From: Xiphophorus maculatus | Lineage: Eukaryota; Chordata; Actinopteri; Cyprinodontiformes; Poeciliidae | Reading direction: 5' to 3' | Assembly: GCF_002775205.1 (NCBI RefSeq) | Contig: NC_036461.1 | Location: forward strand, 21,070,875 to 21,134,874 | DNA length: 64,000 nt | Shown: piece by piece, positions 59,253 through 64,000 of the stretch | Position numbering within the stretch: position 1 is the first letter of the stretch | Layout of the letters: each line of letters begins with the position of its first letter | Made by a program: the position numbers and the translations under genes | Notes under the pieces: model-generated | Databases searched by the model: none | Told to the model about the DNA's origin: nothing | The model's input: only the letters and a program-made list of their open reading frames with translations

Positions 59253-60300
59253 GTAAGTTCAACTGTGAAGTATGTAATAGTTGTCTGCGTGTAGCAGCTA
59301 ATGTGCTTCTGTTTGTCTTCTCACTGAGCCTATCGGGGTGTTTGTTTCTTTCCCACTCTGCTCTTTTTTTTTTTTTTTTTACTGGCTGCAATAGTTTGTT
59401 GTGGGACATAAACACAGCTGTCAAATCTCCCGATGCTGCATCAGGGCCCTGCAGACACACCCTCCCTCCTCTCAGATACACAAAACCAACTCTGAGGACA
59501 TCCACCCCTTCCTCACTCAGGCCCAAGGCAATCCCCCCGCCTACCCCCCACAAAAAACTTCTAGAAACATCACCCCCTTCCAGTAAGAAACTGGAGGGTT
59601 CTTCAAAATGTTTGCCTCCCAATAGCCGAGCCATGTGGAGAGCATGCAGGAAGGGGATTAATGCTTGTCCCAAATCCAGGGATTAACTCAAGAGTTTCAT
59701 GATTCCAAAGCTACAAGGTATTTTTTATCATAACATAACATGTTATCTTATAAAGGAGGGGTGGATGGACCCTTCCAAAAGCATACAACATATTTTTACA
59801 GTTTTTAATTTGGACCTTGTAAGATAGATGAAGTAGTAGTAGTAGTAGTAGGCCTTCCAGGATATCGTCATGTTTTTTTAGTTTTCTTTGTTTGATTGTT
59901 GTGGCTTAAAATGATTGATTTTGTGGCAATTTTTTTTCAAAAAAGTTTTGTTTTTGCCATAACATTGTCTTACAAAAAAGTTGAAATGACTTCCAAAAAA
60001 CGACAGTATTGTAAGATTTTATGTGTTGAATAACATTTTCAAATACCTACTTGAAATCGTACAAATAAAATGATGTCCCGAGGAGTTGTCAAAGGGCAAA
60101 AGATGAATTCCATATCGGTCCGTTGAACTAACATGAACTGTAAACGCAGTAAATCCTACAGAAGATCTAAAAAAATAAACAAAACGAAAATGTTATCGTC
60201 AAGGAACAGCATAAAACTGGAAGTTAAATTAGAAGGTGGCTGCTGGGAAGTGACTCAAAATTCAGCTGAGTAGCAGTGACTGGTCAGAAAAGAAGGAACT
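59253..60300 (+). other. Start of rab11fip5 intron 1
   Basis: A GTAAGT donor opens the intron. A C-rich stretch (59440-59590) gives open frames on both strands but no domain. A short (AGT)n run lies near 59832-59852. No second exon (expected to start with a W[FY]KL-type motif) was found. Confidence 0.6.
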
Positions 60301-60399
60301 ACGGATTAACTTTAAGGTGATTGGTCAGAAAACTTGCAAGTGAATTCGTAGTCGGTTCTGCAAAAGCCTCAAAGGTTTGTTTGAGAACATTCATGAACA

Positions 60400-60560
60400 A
60401 GCAAACATTCATGGACACCAAGGTCAGGGATGAAACTGGAGGAGTTGAAAACCCTGGTTTGGTTAACAAACCGAGCTTGAATGATGAAAACCGATCACCA
60501 CATTTCACCATTCCCACGGTGAAACATGGCGGTGAATCGTCATGCTGTGGCGATGCTTTG
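60400..60560 (+). mobile_element. Tc1/mariner relic
   Basis: CACCAAGGTCAGGGATGAAA and, about 100 bp on, ACCATTCCCACGGTGAAACA followed by TGGCGGTGAATCGTCATGCT. These parallel the Tc1 coding phrases for TIPTVKHGGGS. It is highly decayed. Confidence 0.5.
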
Positions 60561-60954
60561 ACAGGGAGGTCTGTAAAATACACTGAAATTTGTAGTGGTA
60601 AAGGTGAATACAAATTCTTTTTTATACCAACCAACATCCTGCTTTCGATCTTTCCCTCAGTTACAGCCACGAATTTGAGACGAAAGGGGAACCAACCGCT
60701 CTCCTCCTGGTGACCCTGTGGTGGCCAATCGCTTCAAGGTCAGATAGACACAGTCGGCGACGATGATGTGTCAGCAGGTTCACTGTCTTGGTAGTCAGTG
60801 TCTCAATGAATGAGTCGATCGTTAGCAATGCTTCTCACAGCCAGTTTAACCATGTTAATTACAAACAAGACGGAACAAAAAAAAAAATCGGGTTGGTGAA
60901 AAAACATTGAACAGAAGATACAAGTTGATCCAGGAGCTCTGATTGGTACTTTTA

Positions 60955-61640
60955 GGGGTGTCCCAATAGAATGCTTTCACTTCCGATACAATACAGATAT
61001 TGGAGCTTTGAGTATTAGTCGATACTGATATTGATCCGATACGATATCAGCACAAATCATACATACTTGTGCCACTTATTTTGTAGTGTGGAATCGTAGA
61101 AAATGCTTAGGTCTAAATCTTGGAGCGCGGTGCTTACATCTGAGATTTTAAGATGCAAGCTGATATAATCTGATACTTGTTTTCTGGCAGATATCATAGC
61201 GATATCCCATAACAGTATCAGGGCAGCCCGAGACTCTTTACAAAATGTATCAGGAATATTGTTGAGGATAACTTCCGTATCTTTAAACATTTGATTTGGG
61301 TTTAGACTTACCCATTAGAGATGTGTGATACCACATATTTCGATATTGATCCGATACCAAGTAAATAGAGGGCCATTTACTGTATTGGTAAATAGATACC
61401 AATACAGATTCTTATTATTTCATTTTGATATATCATCAAACTTCTGACCTTTTTGGTGTTTTTGTGCTTTTCCCTTTTGAGTTATTTTGTTAAAACAAAG
61501 TTTATAGGCATCCATAAAATACTTCAAACATATTATCGTGATAAACAGAAACAATGGAAAAAACATTTGTGCATACTGTTTTCTCAATAAACAAGGTGCA
61601 AAAAAATTAGAATTTGAGACAAAAAATACTCCTTAGTAAG
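60955..61640. repeat. Dispersed GATAT-rich repeats, copies C and D
   Basis: 60955-61065 matches 47145-47255 in the same orientation. 61318-61640 contains CGATATTGATCCGATACC and, inverted, the TTTCTGTTTATC...GTATTTTATGGATGCCTATAAAC phrase of 19200-19260. Two ends facing each other may delimit one non-autonomous element of about 700 bp, but I could not pair its termini. Confidence 0.5.
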
Positions 61641-62279
61641 AAAACATATGGGGAAAAATAGATTTTAAACGCATATTATTCAAAATATTCATTTTTTCCA
61701 TGCCTTATCTCTGGTAGAGTTCTCATGCAAATCAGCCTGCAGCTTTCTGTGTGAAAACAACAGCCAAAAAACCCAGCATAAATCTCCCCCAATGGAAATA
61801 AATAATTATAAACAGAACAGATGGGTGACTGTGACAAGAAATATGTTTGGGTTGAGTTTACTGATGTAGAGCAGATTACTGGAAAGGTGGGCGTTGGGTG
61901 AATTCCCCTGCCGGTACACTAAGAGGAAGTTACCAAGACTCATCCAGATCAAAAATAAATTTAGCTACTTTTCCTTTATAATCATCCTTATTCCCAAAAA
62001 TATAATTTCACATATCTTTATGTGTGTCACATTAGGAACCATAGAGACTCTGTGTACCACACAATGCTACACAATATTCTCACATATGATGACACAACAA
62101 CAAATTTCACAGCACCACAAAGAAGTGTGTAATTGTGAAAAGAAAGTGAAATGGTGCAAATAAATGTTTGAAACAAGTGATGCGCATTTGTATACCGCCC
62201 ACACGAAGTCAATAATACAAAACCACCGGAAGCAGGGAAGCAGCTGTTCCATTTATTTATTTATTGTTAAATTTCTAGC

Positions 62280-62680
62280 AGATTTTCCTTTGAGGATTGC
62301 CCAGTATTTAGCTACACCCATCTTTTTATCATCAGCTTTAATCTGCTATCTTCCCTGTCAGTGCTAAAGAAATTCTTCCCACAGACATGATGCTGCCATC
62401 ACCATGTTTGACTGAAGGGATGATGTGTTCAGGGAGAATTGGTGGGGTTAGTTTTGGAAGTAGGTCCAAAAAGTCACCATGTTTCTGTTGTGCTTTTTTT
62501 GACTTTCAGTTAAAAAAAGCTTGTTTCTTCTCACAGTCTTTCAGTACAGAGTGCATGAGTCACTGTTTTCCTATCAACTGATTCTTCCACCTGAGCTAAG
62601 GCTCTCTGCAGCTCCTCCAGCCATACTTTTGTCTCATGTAGCATTTTCCATTAACTATCAAATGAAATCTTATTTAAATA
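62280..62680 (-). mobile_element. Tc1/mariner relic
   Basis: On the plus strand the order is GACATGATGCTGCCATCACC, CCAAAAAGTCACCATG and CCACCTGAGCTAAGGCTCTC followed by TGCAGCTCCTCCAG. This is the reverse complement of the usual order of Tc1 transposase phrases from the HGGGS block back towards the N-terminus. Several deletions and stops make it inactive. Confidence 0.65.
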
Positions 62681-62727
62681 TGTCACTGTTTGTGGTTGTC
62701 ACGTTACCATATGTGAAATAGTCTGAC

Positions 62728-63160
62728 TGGGCTGGACGATAAATCGATCTTTTATATTGCAATAAATACGTGATCAGTATCGATAAATTATGCGTCTGAT
62801 AGAATTTAAACATAGAATATTGACTGACCACAGGTTCAGAACCGCACAGCATTCTGGGAGGCAAAAGAAAGGCAATAGCTGCTCACCATCTTACGGCTAG
62901 CTAAGCAAGGTGGGCGGCATCAGCTATTCACTCGCCCTTTGGTTACCTAGCAACAACTTGTTGCATATCTTGAGCAGCAGTAGTTCCATGTTTTGTCACT
63001 GTGCCTCATAACTGCTGAGAAATGAAAAACAAAGGGATGGAGTGAAAACTGTAAAGGTCTCTTCATCAGTTTGGCAGTATTTTAGATATTTAAATCAACA
63101 ACAACAAATAAAGAATCAATAATTATCGATATCGACTTGTATATCATGGTCCGTTTTTCA
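62728..63160. repeat. Dispersed repeat with ATCGAT-rich ends
   Basis: The left end is GGGCTGGACGATAAATCGAT and the right end TTATCGATATCGACTTGTAT. Both ends carry clustered CGATA motifs in opposite sense. It resembles the GGGCTGGGCGAT... family of fish non-autonomous DNA elements. A target duplication was not identified. Confidence 0.45.
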
Positions 63161-63164
63161 GCCA

Positions 63165-64000
63165 TGTCGTCCAAGCTGTGGGATTTAGCTGTAGCCATGA
63201 ACGAAGCTTTGTTCCCATTGCATCTCTGTCTCAGTGGCTCTGTCGTAGTAAGCACACCCGTGATGTTGCGTAAGGGTTTAGAAGTGAACATCTGTTTGCT
63301 GACCAAGGCAGAACGTGTGTGTCTGTGTGTTATGTGCATCCAGATAAATCCCTTGCCAGCGACTGAGAGCCTTTCAGTACCTATGGCCTTGGGGGGAAAA
63401 AATAGATCCTAATAGACAACATAGGTTATATAAGCATGTGACCTAAAACATCAAATGTAGGTCTGAATTTATAAAACCTTTATAAGTGTAAGATTAACTC
63501 CAGCAATCATTAGATAGAAACCATCTCAGCGTTCCTCTCTGTCCCACTAAGTTGTATTCTTGAAACCAAAAGTGGATGTTTTGGATCACAAATCTTTTTT
63601 TTTTTTTTTCTCAGCTCCTTTGGATTAAATAAGAAATTGGAAAATAATCTAGAGCCTAAAATATTTAATCAATACTCTCGGTTTTGAGAGTATTGATTAA
63701 GTAGGCCAAGTAATTTTCATTATGAGTGGAATAGTTCATAGAAAAGGGAAAACCAATCAAATCTCTTGTTTCAGAGTGAAGGCATACACCACCAACAGCA
63801 GCATCGTTTCATTTGGAAAGTGGTGGATTTGTAAAAATAAAGTATACATGTTAAAAAATGGTTGTCATTGGTAACCTGATACAGCACAAATACAGAAGAA
63901 AAATTGTGTAACAGATTTTTTTTATTGATAAAGAGAGAAAACATGAGTAACTGTGTCCCTTGGGAAAGACATTGAATGTTGATCGCAACTGGATGAGGCT
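63165..64000 (+). other. Intronic or intergenic DNA to the window end
   Basis: No exon, RNA gene or clear transposon is recognised. A small inverted repeat (TAATCAATACTCTCG / GAGAGTATTGATTA) lies at 63665-63699. Confidence 0.35.

Overview
The window looks like a 64 kb piece of a teleost fish nuclear genome. It is AT-rich, its genes are split by introns or sparse, and it is crowded with fish-type transposable elements: L2-like LINEs, Tc1/mariner relics, a ZMYM1-like hAT element, a hAT MITE, a solo LTR, and GT, ATAG and poly-C/G tracts. No bacterial or organellar features are present. Only two genes are recognised with confidence. One is gpr151, an intronless orphan class A GPCR (minus strand, 17212-18348). 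The other is the first coding exon of a class I Rab11-FIP, most like rab11fip5 (plus strand, 58876-59252, in a CpG-rich island). They face in opposite directions about 40 kb apart and share no obvious pathway.

Layout. 1-1304: last exon of an unrecognised, low-complexity repeat protein. 2.24-3.3 kb: a ~680 bp direct duplication. 4.7-5.7 kb: a TATA-type promoter and broken immunoglobulin V-set exons. 8.8-13 kb: L2 and Tc1 relics and a solo LTR with a 4 bp target duplication. 16.6-19.6 kb: gpr151, bracketed by a 106 bp inverted repeat of about 96% identity. 20-24.6 kb: a Tc1 relic, a short-period tandem repeat and a complete-ended hAT element with an 8 bp target duplication.

25.2-39.85 kb: the most unusual region. 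It is a head-to-tail array of seven related units of 1.5-2.8 kb. Each begins (plus strand) with the same GC-rich block and ends with the same ~0.8 kb block, and six of the seven have a 129 bp minisatellite between them. Read on the minus strand, most units end in a small hairpin followed by CTAG and T, the signature of a Helitron 3' end. I interpret the array as a concatemer of a non-autonomous rolling-circle element, but no replicase or helicase gene is present.

41.3-43.9 kb: transposon-poor, homeodomain-motif-rich islands that may be conserved non-coding (enhancer) DNA. 44.7-54 kb: microsatellites, a Tc1 relic and unassigned DNA. 54.48-56.0 kb: a 5'-truncated L2-like LINE whose reverse transcriptase is split by a 224 bp hAT MITE with a perfect 8 bp target duplication. 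58.4-59.25 kb: rab11fip5 promoter region and first exon, followed by intron sequence with Tc1 and other relics to the window end.

Family assignments rest on recognising motifs by eye. Conserved-element and Helitron calls are inferences that need alignment to other fish genomes.
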